64,000 nucleotides of DNA. Origin: Paenibacillus sp. FSL R7-0345 (GTDB taxonomy: Bacteria; Bacillota; Bacilli; Paenibacillales; Paenibacillaceae). Both the position numbers and the translations under genes were made by a program. The stretch covers positions 804,001-868,000 of the forward strand of contig NZ_CP152002.1 in NCBI RefSeq assembly GCF_038595055.1, given 5' to 3'. Below the pieces are notes generated by a model. It had not been told where the DNA came from. It made no database searches and worked only from the letters and a program-made list of their open reading frames with translations. Below are positions 18,301-26,215 of the stretch, piece by piece; within the stretch, counting starts at the first letter, position 1, and every line of letters begins with the position of its first letter.

Positions 18301-18477
18301 TTGAAGCTGAGTGTGATCGCCGAAGGCGTTGAAACCGAAGAGCAGTTTGCTTTTTTTAACAAGAATAAGTGTGATGAGATCCAGGGGTATTTCTTTTATA
18401 AGCCTATGCCTGCGGCAGAGATAGAGTCGATTCTGTTAAATGTGAACCGGATTCCAAATATTCCAAATAATAGATAA
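15382..18477 (+). CDS. Membrane GGDEF-EAL cyclic-di-GMP signalling protein
   Basis: 1031 residues. The N-terminal ~220 residues form a 7TM histidine-kinase-type sensor region, followed by a second membrane block to ~410. A GAF-like domain covers ~430-580 (FQVDRAFYIS, MKSLISIAVRNKGKLLGLLFF). A GGDEF diguanylate cyclase has an intact RFGGDEF motif (673-679) and an intact inhibitory site REQD (666-669). A C-terminal EAL phosphodiesterase has EALVRW (~803), EITES, DDFG, KIDMQFV, AEGVE and QGYFFYKP. Both enzymes therefore look active, so it could make or break cyclic-di-GMP depending on the sensed signal. ATG 15382 follows GGAGGGG. Transcribed alone. Confidence 0.92.
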   Translation: MALAYLFSLVLFIAFALYFILGMYILSLNTGSKLNRLYCVACLSLSIWAFCFSITNSAPDYETAILWRRLSSLGYGTVYSLLLHFFLILTERAKILKNRWAYVLLYLPAVVNVYAFGYSSAAKEQYKLIYTATGWVNVSANSWGDLYFNLYYICFTTAGLLLLWNWGRRSKDPLKKKQGYLFMFSYTMAMITGTVTDVILNTFASVKVPQLAPVIVLLPTTAMFYAIKRYGLMSLGKSGRAEPGKILSAVNMNRFINIMSFVYVIGGMLNFVSQYFFNQQAPRFSFILLFSLFFFVTGLLLTIIKHIPIKADVKEGVFVFIMLASILLIAVNFIDTASVTAWAAPFIIVMLSVLFNKRLMIFWIGIPILITQIYIWVRMPEAMVQVDGSDYVARIGILGITLWLAYFVNRVYIQRLEDNEAQIRFQKMVAQISGDFVKVSESDLDEKINGLLELCGEHFQVDRAFYISLADQQKTYEWCNAGIEPAADLIPGLNGGAFPWWMNEIVHNDLVKVADVDMLPPEAGAEQEILNSHKMKSLISIAVRNKGKLLGLLFFASVKAARTFGQNQQELLRILANLLSDALVKVQSEREISYMAYYDALTGFPNHTLFKKELEATIQLAGGTGKHIGVLFIDLDSFKIVNDTIGHLGGDEMLKQVTSRISGCLREQDMVSRFGGDEFLIKLAGIERIEDIGEMAESIIKSIAQPVIVKGQEFFITASAGIAVYPGDGESTEELIRNADLAMYAAKEKGKNQYTLCSSAMKEQVLKKTKLTKSLYRALERNEFVLYYQPQVSVQTKEIVGLEALVRWNNPELGMISPATFIPLAEQTGQILPIGQWVLETACRQMKQWQSLGVADIRMAVNLSIVQFQDRNLLGIIDRTLSETGLEAKHLELEITESTAADGEDYIVEVLHELKKLGVSISIDDFGSEYSSLSRLKTMPVDRIKIDMQFVRGIATGNDDEAIAKTIIQLARNLKLSVIAEGVETEEQFAFFNKNKCDEIQGYFFYKPMPAAEIESILLNVNRIPNIPNNR

Positions 18478-18490
18478 TTAGTGATAACTA

Positions 18491-18518
18491 TTACAAGTGT
18501 TCCTATTCAGTGTATACT
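18491..18518 (+). promoter_or_regulatory. Sigma-A-type promoter upstream of the secreted protein gene
   Basis: TTACAA and TATACT separated by 16 bases. It would give a 5' leader of about 75-80 bases before the TTG start at 18603. Confidence 0.4.
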
Positions 18519-18602
18519 TATAGCCGGGAGGTGAAATAGTTTCTGAGATTTTGGCGGAATACTAGAGGCCGTCTGCTGAGAATATAAGTAGGAGGGAACC
18601 TT

Positions 18603-19481
18603 TTGAAGAAAATCACTAAAGCGTTTTCTTTGGTAATGGCATTCTTTCTGTTACATACAATGGTTGCACCGGCACCTGCAGTGGGGGCCGAAGGCAGTAC
18701 GGTTGCTGTGGAGCAGCTGACGCAGTTAAGCGGAGAAGATATGCTGGACACACTGCTTGAGAACGGACTCCAGATACCGGAAGGCCTGGAAGACGATGAA
18801 TTCACACGTAATGCGGCCAAAGAGATCGTTACAGGTATTGAGAGCGGGGCAATTACCGCTGATCATATCCCGTACAGTTATACGAAGATGGTTGAATTGG
18901 CGCAAAATATATTAGATGTCACCGCTGCTCCCGGCATTGCTGCAAGAAGTTTCTCTGCCCTGGCCGGCTATACGCTGCAGGATAGTACCGCAATCGGGAC
19001 CTGGTCGAATGACTACAGATATTATAACTGCTACGGATATGCGATTGGCCAGCAAGTATTTAAGGACCCGGGCTACCACTCCGGCAAAAGCTTTTCTGTA
19101 AGCATGAGTGTTTCAGAATTAGCGGATTTAACAGTAAGCGACCTCGATGCGCTCGGTTATTGGGGTTACAAAACAACGGCGAAGCCTGGCTCCCTTGCTT
19201 ATTACGAGCGGGTAGTTGCGGTCCGTAAAGGAAGCAATGATTATCATTTTATGAAGGGCGATACTTCAGGCAGTGACTGGACGCATAAACCGGCGGGAAA
19301 CCAGCCTATGCGCTGGAACTATGCTTCTCCTGGATATAAGAATTGGAGTAATGAAAGTTCCTTCCAGAATGTAAACTATGCACCGACCGTCTACTATAAC
19401 AGCACTATTTACTACGTTATTTATTGGGCTAAAAATGGTCCTGGTCCGCAGCCTACCAAGAAAATTCAGCCGGCAATCTAA
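18603..19481 (+). CDS. Secreted protein with conserved Cys/His motifs (possible papain-like fold)
   Basis: 292 residues from TTG 18603, placed by TAGGAGGG 8 bases upstream. A signal peptide is clear (MKKITKAFSLVMAFFLLHT, cleavage after AVGA), so the protein is exported. The mature N-terminal part is acidic and helical. The C-terminal ~150 residues carry YYNCYGYAIG, NDYHFMKGDTSG and WTHKPAGNQP. A Cys followed by His-containing motifs in this arrangement suggests a cysteine-peptidase-like fold, but the assignment is inference. The tail is aromatic (TVYYNSTIYYVIYWAK). It has its own promoter and a strong terminator, so it is monocistronic. Confidence 0.72.
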   Translation: MKKITKAFSLVMAFFLLHTMVAPAPAVGAEGSTVAVEQLTQLSGEDMLDTLLENGLQIPEGLEDDEFTRNAAKEIVTGIESGAITADHIPYSYTKMVELAQNILDVTAAPGIAARSFSALAGYTLQDSTAIGTWSNDYRYYNCYGYAIGQQVFKDPGYHSGKSFSVSMSVSELADLTVSDLDALGYWGYKTTAKPGSLAYYERVVAVRKGSNDYHFMKGDTSGSDWTHKPAGNQPMRWNYASPGYKNWSNESSFQNVNYAPTVYYNSTIYYVIYWAKNGPGPQPTKKIQPAI

Positions 19482-19549
19482 AGGTAACGGAGGAGGATGC
19501 CCGGCACTGCAGATCCACCGACCTTACGGCCTGGAACTGACAACTTTAA

Positions 19550-19606
19550 AACAACAGCAGAGCAGCGCTTCTACCTTAGCTGGTGAAGCGCTGCTCTGCT
19601 GTTTCA
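19550..19606 (+). terminator. Strong rho-independent terminator
   Basis: An 18-bp perfect stem (19554-19571 with 19585-19602) and a 13-base loop, flanked by AAAAC and GTTTC. Unusually long and perfect for this window; it ends the secreted-protein transcript. Confidence 0.7.
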
Positions 19607-19725
19607 CTTCTAACACACTGCGATGACCAAGAAAGTGCTGTGTCTGATTGCCGCCTCGATTTAGCTCCTGTCCCTGAATGAGCCGGATTATGGGCTGATG
19701 CTGAACCTGTTCTTCTGAAAATGGA

Positions 19726-19753
19726 TTGATTTTTATGCAGAAAGCTGTATAAT
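19726..19753 (+). promoter_or_regulatory. Promoter of the tetR-permease operon
   Basis: TTGATT and TATAAT separated by 16 bases. The operator-like palindrome starts 4 bases downstream, covering the expected start point. Confidence 0.6.
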
Positions 19754-19757
19754 CTAC

Positions 19758-19775
19758 TTAATTAACGTTAATTAA
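19758..19775 (+). promoter_or_regulatory. Palindromic operator candidate for the TetR regulator
   Basis: TTAATTAACGTTAATTAA is an 18-base perfect palindrome between the -10 element and the ribosome site of the tetR-type gene. Its position fits autorepression and control of the downstream hydantoin/pyrimidine operon. Confidence 0.65.
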
Positions 19776-19796
19776 AATCAAGAAAAGAGGTTGACC

Positions 19797-20378
19797 ATGA
19801 CCAGAACGAAGCTGAAAGAAGCTGCGCTGAGGCTGTTCGGTGAGAAGGGCTACGACGGGACGGCATTATCGGAAATTGCGAAGGAGGTCGGTGTCAAAAC
19901 ACCGGCAATCTATGCTTTTTTTGCGGGTAAGGAAGATCTGTTCATGGCGGTCTTTGAAGAATCCATGAGCTCCTACAACGAGTTTATCCAGGCTTTGACG
20001 GACAGCAGCGAAGGGATGAGCACGGAGAATAAGCTGCATGCACTGCTGCTCCGCCAGTATGATTTTCACCAGAACAAGCAGGAGCTCGCCGTATTTACCT
20101 TCAGGTATCTGGTATTCCCGCCCGATTTCTTGCTGGACCGGATGCAGGAGGCCTTCGAGCGTTCTGACCTGCTGTTGGGCGGCATTGTCCGCGGCATTAT
20201 GCTGGAAGGGCTGGAGCGCGGCGAATTGGCGGAGGTTCAGGTTGAGACGCTTGTGGATGCTTACCTCGCATTAATGGACGGGCTGGGGATTCAATATTAC
20301 TACTATAAGTCGCCGGAGCTGTTCGAACGGAAACAGCAGCATGCTTTTGACATGTTCTGGAGAGCGGTCAAAGCTTAG
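19797..20378 (+). CDS. TetR-family transcriptional regulator
   Basis: 193 residues from ATG 19797, 6 bases after AAGAGG; a TTG 6 bases earlier is less well placed. The N-terminal helix-turn-helix is typical: TKLKEAALRLFGEKGYDGT, LSEIAKEVGVKTPAIYAFF, then GKEDLF. The C-terminal ligand domain is alpha-helical. A perfect palindrome overlaps the predicted transcription start. The gene leads an operon with an NCS1 permease, a DUF917 protein and a hydantoinase/oxoprolinase-type protein, so its ligand is probably the transported compound or a breakdown product. Repression released by ligand is the family norm and is inferred here. Confidence 0.9.
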   Translation: MTRTKLKEAALRLFGEKGYDGTALSEIAKEVGVKTPAIYAFFAGKEDLFMAVFEESMSSYNEFIQALTDSSEGMSTENKLHALLLRQYDFHQNKQELAVFTFRYLVFPPDFLLDRMQEAFERSDLLLGGIVRGIMLEGLERGELAEVQVETLVDAYLALMDGLGIQYYYYKSPELFERKQQHAFDMFWRAVKA

Positions 20379-20415
20379 CAAACAACAAGACTGGACAGAA
20401 AGCAGAGGTTAGGAA

Positions 20416-21705
20416 ATGAGTAACGAAACAAAGATAGAAGATTACGAAAGAGAGCCCGTGCCGCAGCATTTGCGCAAATCCTGGTTGTCCATGGCGCTCG
20501 TCTGGATTGCTATCGGTATTGATTTATCCGCGATGTTCCTGGGCGCACAGCTTGGTGCGGGAATGAGCATCGGAGATTCGCTTACTGCAGTCATCGCGGG
20601 CTCGGTCATTCTGGGAATCATCGGGGCAGTTTGCGCTTATGTCGGGGCCAAAACCGGCCTCTCTACAGCGATGCTAAGCCGTTTTTTGTTCGGCAATAGA
20701 GGAGCGCTGATCGTCTCCGTGATTCTTGGGATTTCATCGCTGGGCTGGTTCGGCGTACAGGTCGGCTTCTTTGCCTCTAATTTTCAGACGGCGCTAAGCG
20801 AGCTGCTGGATTGGCACTGGTCTCTGGGGGTATTGTCTGTCATCGGCGGGCTGCTCATGATGTCTACGGCGGTCTGGGGCTACCGGGCAATTGAAAAATT
20901 GAGCGTCTGGTCGGTGCCGCTGCTGGTCGTATTTATTATCATCGCGCTTGTGATGGCGCTTCGCGGTGAAGGCGGCAGTACCGTCTGGTCGCCATTTGAA
21001 GGTGAAGCACTGCCGATGGGAACGGCAATCTCACTGGTTATCGGTATCTTTGTACTCGGTACAGCGTTGTCTCCCGACATCGCCCGTTGGGCCAAAACGC
21101 CTAAGCATGCCATATCGGCAGCGTTTATCGGCTTCTTTGTCGGCAACAGCTTTATGACCATCATCGCGATTTTCTTGTCCCGCTCGATGAATTCCAGCGA
21201 TTTGACGGGAATTTTTCTGACGCTGGGACTGGGCATTCCGGCGATTATCGTGCTGACCCTGGCGCAATGGACCACCAATACGAGCAATCTGTATTCCGCA
21301 GGGCTTGGCTTCTCCGTTGTATTTAAACGGATACCCAAACCGGTAATTACGATTGTTGCAGGCTTGCTTGCGACGGTGCTCGCTTACTTTGGCATATATG
21401 ACCGTTTTCTGACGTTCCTGACCTATATTACTATGCTTGTTGCCCCGCTTGGCGGGATTTACACGGCCGAGTATTTGCTGGTCGACCGCAACAGGTTCTC
21501 GTTTGAGGGGCTGGACAGCAACCGGAACTGGATTATCCGCTCGATCGCAGTATGGATATTAGCCTCCTTCTTCGGGCTCATGACAACTGCGGGTCCGGAC
21601 GGACTCGGTCTCTTCCGGGTTACGCAGGTTCCGGCGCTCGACAGCTTCCTGATTGCATTTATTTTGCAGGCATTGATTGGCAAGTGGGCCGTTAAGAAAG
21701 GATGA
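20416..21705 (+). CDS. NCS1-family (CodB-like) nucleobase/hydantoin permease
   Basis: 429 residues with about twelve membrane segments. The NCS1 family carries cytosine, purines, hydantoins and related compounds by cation symport. N-terminal PVPQHLRKSWLSMALVWIAI resembles the PVP-x-x-R-R start of CodB-type carriers. GAQLGAGMSIGDSLTAVIAG and FLFGNRGALIVSVILGISSLGWFGVQ match the TM1 and TM3 regions. SPDIARWAK and QWTTNTSNLYSAGLG match conserved loops, including the N-x-x-N-x-Y-S pattern. It lies 37 bases after tetR and 4 bases before the DUF917 gene. The substrate is not decided by sequence; context favours a hydantoin or pyrimidine-type ring. Confidence 0.88.
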   Translation: MSNETKIEDYEREPVPQHLRKSWLSMALVWIAIGIDLSAMFLGAQLGAGMSIGDSLTAVIAGSVILGIIGAVCAYVGAKTGLSTAMLSRFLFGNRGALIVSVILGISSLGWFGVQVGFFASNFQTALSELLDWHWSLGVLSVIGGLLMMSTAVWGYRAIEKLSVWSVPLLVVFIIIALVMALRGEGGSTVWSPFEGEALPMGTAISLVIGIFVLGTALSPDIARWAKTPKHAISAAFIGFFVGNSFMTIIAIFLSRSMNSSDLTGIFLTLGLGIPAIIVLTLAQWTTNTSNLYSAGLGFSVVFKRIPKPVITIVAGLLATVLAYFGIYDRFLTFLTYITMLVAPLGGIYTAEYLLVDRNRFSFEGLDSNRNWIIRSIAVWILASFFGLMTTAGPDGLGLFRVTQVPALDSFLIAFILQALIGKWAVKKG

Positions 21706-21709
21706 CATC

Positions 21710-22825
21710 ATGAATAAGACAGATAGACTAACAAGCTTGGATGAACGGGCAGTTGAATATATCGCGGTAGGCGCTGCTGTGCTCGGAACGGGCGGCGGGG
21801 GTGATCCTCATGTCGGCAAGCTGATGGCGCTGGAGGCGATCCGCAAGCATGGTCCGGTACCAATAGTACAGCTTGAGGAGCTGGACGACGAAGGCCTCAT
21901 TGTGCCGGTATCGATGATTGGAGCTCCGACGGTAATGCAGGAAAAAATCCCTTCGGCTGAGCAGCTGACGAGGCCGCTGGATCTGATGGAAAAAGAGCTC
22001 GGCCGCAAGGTGACTGCGGTCATGCCGATCGAGGTCGGCGGCGGCAATTCGCTGGTTCCGGTTCTTGCGGCGGCGGAGCGGGGGATCCCGCTCGTCGATG
22101 CCGATGCGATGGGGCGGGCTTTTCCGGAGTCGCAGATGGTGACGTTCCATCTGGAAGGCATCGCCTGCAGCCCGGTAACGATGGCGGATGAGCGCGGCAA
22201 CACCGCGCTGCTGCATACGATTGACGGCGTATGGGAGGAGCGGCTGGCACGCGCCCTGACTGTAGAGATGGGCGGCTCTGCCTCCATCTGCGATTATCCG
22301 TTATCCGGCGCACAGGCGAAGTGCAGTGCGATCGGCGGTACGCTGACACTGGCCTATGAAATTGGCCGTACGCTGTTTGAAGCGAAGCAGCAGAAGCTGA
22401 ATCCGGTCCGCGAGCTGCTGGCGCAACTGGACGGTCATGCGTTATTCCAGGGCAAGGCCGTGGACATCCGCCGCCGGATGGACGGCGGGTTCACACGCGG
22501 CGAAGCCGTATTTGAAGGAACCGGTAAGGATAAGGGGCAGCTGATGAAGCTGTTTTTCCAGAACGAATTCCTGCTCGCAACCGTGGAAGATCAGCCGCTG
22601 GCCATTACACCCGATCTGATTGCACTGCTGGATCAGGACACGGGCATGCCGGTGACGACGGAGAACTTAAAGTACGGGGCCCGGGTGATCGCGGCAGGCT
22701 TCCCTTGTGATGCCAAATGGCGCACGGACAAAGGGATTGAGACGGCAGGCCCGCGCTACTTCGGTTATGACTTCGACTATGTGCCGATTGAGACGCTGGC
22801 TTCGAAGGGAGGTGCAGCGGAATGA
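21710..22825 (+). CDS. DUF917 family protein
   Basis: 371 residues from ATG 21710 behind AAAGGATG; an upstream in-frame extension overlaps the permease gene and has no ribosome site. DUF917 proteins accompany hydantoinase/oxoprolinase genes; characterised relatives act on sulphur-containing hydantoins. Visible conserved stretches are AVGAAVLGTGGGGDPHVGKL, PIEVGGGNSLVPVLAAAERG, IPLVDADAMGRAFPESQM and GGTLTLAYEIGRT. Its stop overlaps the next start by four bases (ATGA), a sign of tight coupling with the ATP-binding hydantoinase-type partner. I infer that the two act together on the compound imported by the NCS1 permease. Confidence 0.85.
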   Translation: MNKTDRLTSLDERAVEYIAVGAAVLGTGGGGDPHVGKLMALEAIRKHGPVPIVQLEELDDEGLIVPVSMIGAPTVMQEKIPSAEQLTRPLDLMEKELGRKVTAVMPIEVGGGNSLVPVLAAAERGIPLVDADAMGRAFPESQMVTFHLEGIACSPVTMADERGNTALLHTIDGVWEERLARALTVEMGGSASICDYPLSGAQAKCSAIGGTLTLAYEIGRTLFEAKQQKLNPVRELLAQLDGHALFQGKAVDIRRRMDGGFTRGEAVFEGTGKDKGQLMKLFFQNEFLLATVEDQPLAITPDLIALLDQDTGMPVTTENLKYGARVIAAGFPCDAKWRTDKGIETAGPRYFGYDFDYVPIETLASKGGAAE

Positions 22826-24411
22826 ATAGTACAGTGAATAATACTTCTGTTGCTGACAAGAGAGAGGTTTACCGCATCGGGATTGATGTGGGTGGCACGA
22901 ATACGGATGCCGCACTGCTGGATTCGGGCTTGCGCTGTGTCCACAAGGTGAAGGTGCACACGACAGCCGATGTCAATGAAGGTATCGTCGAGGCGGTTCG
23001 CCGGCTGCTGCAGGAAAGCGGCGTGGATGCTGGGGATATCCGCTACGCGATGCTTGGTACCACGCATTGCACGAATGCCATCGTCGAGCGTAAGCATCTT
23101 GGCCGCGTCGGCCTGATCCGCATCGGCGCTCCGGCGACAACTGCGGTTCCGCCGCTTGCCGACTGGGACGAATCGCTGCGTGCTGCGGTTGGACCGCATA
23201 GCTATATTGCCGCCGGGGGCTATGAATATGACGGCCGGATGATTGCGAAGCCGGAAGCCGTGGAAATTACCGCACTGTGCCGCCGGATGGCCGGCGAAGT
23301 CGATGCGGTGGCGGTATGCGGAGTATTTGCTCCTGTAAACCGGGCGCAGGAGAAGCTGGCCGGAGACATCGTCCGCGAGGTACTTGGGCCGGACATGCCC
23401 GTCACCTTCTCCAGTGAGATCGGCACCATCGGGCTGCTGGAGCGGGAGAACGCCTCCGTGCTGAACGCGGCTCTGCTGCAAGTCATTGCAGGCGTTGTGC
23501 ATGGCTTCGAGGAAGCGCTGAACGGTTTCGGCATTGATGCGCAGCTGTATATCTGCCAGAACGACGGTACGTTGATGAAAAGCGAGTATGCGCTCCGTTA
23601 TCCGATTCTGACCATCGCCTGCGGGCCGACGAATTCGATCCGGGGGGCGGCGCATCTGTCGGGACTGAGCGACGCGCTGGTCGTCGATATCGGCGGCACG
23701 ACGACGGATATCGGCGTGCTTGTGCAGGGCTTCCCGCGCCAGTCTTCGGCAGCGGTTGAGCTGGGCGGCATCCGTACAAATTTCCGGATGCCGGATATTT
23801 TGTCGATCGGCCTGGGTGGCGGAACGATTGTCCGGCTTGACGGCGCGGGCAGGGTGACGGTCGGCCCGGACAGCGTCGGCTATGGGCTGACGAAGCGGGG
23901 CCGCATCTTCGGCGGCGATACGCTGACGACTACCGACGTAGCCGTCAAGTTAGGCCGCGCCGTATGGCCGGGTACGGACGCTGCTGTGCTTGATGAGGCG
24001 GTATGTCGTGAAGCGGATGAAGTGATGCAGCGGGCCCTGGAGGATGCCATCGACCGGATGAAGACCAGCGCCGATGAGGTGGATGTGATTCTGGTCGGCG
24101 GCGGCAGCATTTTGGTGCCGGATCATCTGGCCGGGGCGCGCCGGATCATCCGGCCGGACCATTATGATGCGGCGAATGCCATTGGCGCTGCGCTCGGAGA
24201 GGTAAGCGGTGAGTCGGAGCGCATCTATTCGCTGGATGACTGGAAGTACGACGACGTCATTCAGGATGCGAAGCAGCGCGCCATAGATGAGGCGGCCGCT
24301 GCCGGAGCGAACGCGGAAACAGTGCAAATCGTATCCGTCGAGGATATTCCGATTGCCTATCTGCCGGGCAATGCGCTGCTGGTGAAAGTGAAGGCGGCGG
24401 GCAAGCTGTAA
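22822..24411 (+). CDS. Hydantoinase/oxoprolinase family protein (HyuA-like)
   Basis: 529 residues. The family has an actin-like ATPase fold and opens lactam rings such as hydantoins or 5-oxoproline in an ATP-dependent way. Phosphate-binding motifs are clear: GIDVGGTNTDAALLD near residue 20 and VVDIGGTTTDIGVL near 290. GLGGGTIVRLD and DVILVGGGSILVPDHL match later conserved loops. At 529 residues it is the short form, without a fused HyuB part. ATG overlaps the DUF917 stop. It is the last gene of the tetR operon, followed by a terminator. The exact substrate is unknown. Confidence 0.88.
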   Translation: MNSTVNNTSVADKREVYRIGIDVGGTNTDAALLDSGLRCVHKVKVHTTADVNEGIVEAVRRLLQESGVDAGDIRYAMLGTTHCTNAIVERKHLGRVGLIRIGAPATTAVPPLADWDESLRAAVGPHSYIAAGGYEYDGRMIAKPEAVEITALCRRMAGEVDAVAVCGVFAPVNRAQEKLAGDIVREVLGPDMPVTFSSEIGTIGLLERENASVLNAALLQVIAGVVHGFEEALNGFGIDAQLYICQNDGTLMKSEYALRYPILTIACGPTNSIRGAAHLSGLSDALVVDIGGTTTDIGVLVQGFPRQSSAAVELGGIRTNFRMPDILSIGLGGGTIVRLDGAGRVTVGPDSVGYGLTKRGRIFGGDTLTTTDVAVKLGRAVWPGTDAAVLDEAVCREADEVMQRALEDAIDRMKTSADEVDVILVGGGSILVPDHLAGARRIIRPDHYDAANAIGAALGEVSGESERIYSLDDWKYDDVIQDAKQRAIDEAAAAGANAETVQIVSVEDIPIAYLPGNALLVKVKAAGKL

Positions 24412-24472
24412 CAACGCAGAGGGATAAGAGCTGCGCTGGACAGAAGCTATGGATGAAGTGTGACAAAGGCAA

Positions 24473-24531
24473 GGGGATGTCCCGGCAGCTGATTCATGGG
24501 CTGTTGGATATCCTCTTTTTTTTGCGTTTGC
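24473..24531 (+). terminator. Rho-independent terminator of the tetR-permease operon
   Basis: Outer stem ggggatgtcc / ggatatcctc (two G-T pairs) and inner cagc / gctg, then TTTTTTTT. The rest of 24412-24757 holds only the leader of the next gene. Confidence 0.75.
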
Positions 24532-24757
24532 ATAAGGGAAGCTGATCATATGTTTGACAAACCGCTGAAAAAAGAATGAAACGTAACGCACTCACCGCGC
24601 TGTACTCGGGGGAACGCAGAGATTCTGGGAATTGGTGAGCTTTCCGTTTAAGTTTGGTTAAAGGTATGTAAGTTATTCTTTGTGTAAGCCAGGGAGCAAT
24701 AAGCTTTTGTAAATAACAAAAAGGATTTGCAACCAATTATACAAGGAGTGTTCATTC

Positions 24758-26050
24758 ATGAAAAATAACCAATTTATCAGCATAAAGGTCCTAACGTTTG
24801 CCGCATTGCTAAGTTTATCTGTCGTAGGGTGCTCTAATGCACAGGACAATAGCGCTGCAGTAGTTACAAGTACACAGGCAGTAGCAACGCAAGCTGCAAG
24901 CTCTACCGCGTCATCCGGCACAACGTCAACAGGAGATGCAACTGAAGGCGCTGCAACAACCGGAACAACCGGAACAACTACGGCTGCAGACACATCAGCA
25001 CTATTCAGTGACCGCGATCTGGAGCAGACGGCGGATCTGACAGCTGCCACCCGGATGAATCTGGTAAGCAATCAGGATGTGACCCTGAGCGAGGAAGGTG
25101 TATATGTACTAAGCGGTGATGTGGAAAATGTAACGGTGGTGGTCGATGCAGCTGAGGAAGCAAAGGTACAAATCGTCCTTGACGGTGTCAGTATAACTAA
25201 CGATGACGCACCAGCCATTTATGTAAAAGCAGCAGATAAAGTATTCGTTACCTCGACTGACAGTGACAACGATATGGAGGTAACCGGAACCTACGTGGCA
25301 GACGGGGAGACCAATCTGGATGCCGTGATTTTCTCCAGAGCCGATTTAACCCTGAACGGAACCGGCAGCCTGGATATTATATCGGCTCAAGGGAATGGCA
25401 TCTCTTCCAAGGATGATCTCAAAATCACTGGAGGCGTGTATACCATAAAATCCTCAGCAGATGCATTGGAAGCGAACGATGCTATTCTGATCAACGACGG
25501 AACGGTTACGATTGAAACCGGTAAGGATGCGCTGCATAGCGAAAACGAGGAAGACACCACTCTCGGCAATATCTATATCGAAGGCGGTACTTTAAATATC
25601 ACTGCAGCGGATGATGCTATCACGGCCAACAATCTTGTGCAAATCGACGGCGGTACCATTAACATTGAGACCGCTGTGGAAGGCATCGAGGGCAATAATA
25701 TTATAATCAATGATGGCCAGATCACAGTGTATGCGACAGATGACGGCATCAACGCTACGCCAAAAGTGAGCGATAATGCGTCCATTGAAGTCAACGGCGG
25801 GACGATCAAAGTAACCATGGGCAGCGGAGATACGGATGCGTTTGACTCAAACGGTAACCTCTATATTAATGGTGGAACCATTGATGTTGAAGCCACTTCC
25901 GCTTTTGATGCGGATGGGACTGCTGAACTGAACGGCGGCACGGTCACAGTTAACGGTGAGCAGATTACGGAAATCACGGAATCACGCGGTGGAGGCGGTG
26001 GAGGCGGCTTCCGGGGTGGTGCTGGCGGCGGTAGAGGGACTGGGCAATGA
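24758..26050 (+). CDS. DUF4353 carbohydrate-binding-type lipoprotein with glycine-rich tail
   Basis: 430 residues from ATG 24758 behind AAGGAG. A lipoprotein signal ends in the lipobox SVVGC (Cys25), so it is anchored on the outer face of the membrane. A ~55-residue Ala/Thr/Ser-rich linker follows. Residues ~90-400 are repeated beta-strand units such as LKITGGVYTI, ILINDGTVTIET, IYIEGGTLNIT, VQIDGGTINIET and IEVNGGTIKVT, consistent with a beta-helix of the DUF4353 type. The C-terminus is almost pure Gly/Arg (from RGGGGGGGF). It stands alone. Proteins of this type occur near CotH or polymer-related genes, but no such neighbour is present here. Function is not known from sequence. Confidence 0.8.
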   Translation: MKNNQFISIKVLTFAALLSLSVVGCSNAQDNSAAVVTSTQAVATQAASSTASSGTTSTGDATEGAATTGTTGTTTAADTSALFSDRDLEQTADLTAATRMNLVSNQDVTLSEEGVYVLSGDVENVTVVVDAAEEAKVQIVLDGVSITNDDAPAIYVKAADKVFVTSTDSDNDMEVTGTYVADGETNLDAVIFSRADLTLNGTGSLDIISAQGNGISSKDDLKITGGVYTIKSSADALEANDAILINDGTVTIETGKDALHSENEEDTTLGNIYIEGGTLNITAADDAITANNLVQIDGGTINIETAVEGIEGNNIIINDGQITVYATDDGINATPKVSDNASIEVNGGTIKVTMGSGDTDAFDSNGNLYINGGTIDVEATSAFDADGTAELNGGTVTVNGEQITEITESRGGGGGGGFRGGAGGGRGTGQ

Positions 26051-26103
26051 TTTAAAGAGTCTGGAGGCAAACATTTTCATTAATGAATGACAGCAAAGAA
26101 GAT

Positions 26104-26133
26104 GGGGGCGTGAGATGTTCACGTCCTCTTTCT
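26104..26133 (+). terminator. Rho-independent terminator
   Basis: Stem gggggcgtga / ttcacgtcctc with a G-T pair and a short loop, followed by TTTCTT. Ends the DUF4353 gene. Confidence 0.6.
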
Positions 26134-26215
26134 TGAATGAAAGGAATATGATTTTCCTAGTACAAAATTATTACATTTTTTTAAAAAAATCATCTATTAT
26201 TAAAATAAATAGGAT

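Noticed and set aside
19623..19718. Lipoprotein-like remnant starting MTKKVLCLIAASI
   Set aside because: It stops after 13 codons and the continuation is too short to recognise; no ribosome site.
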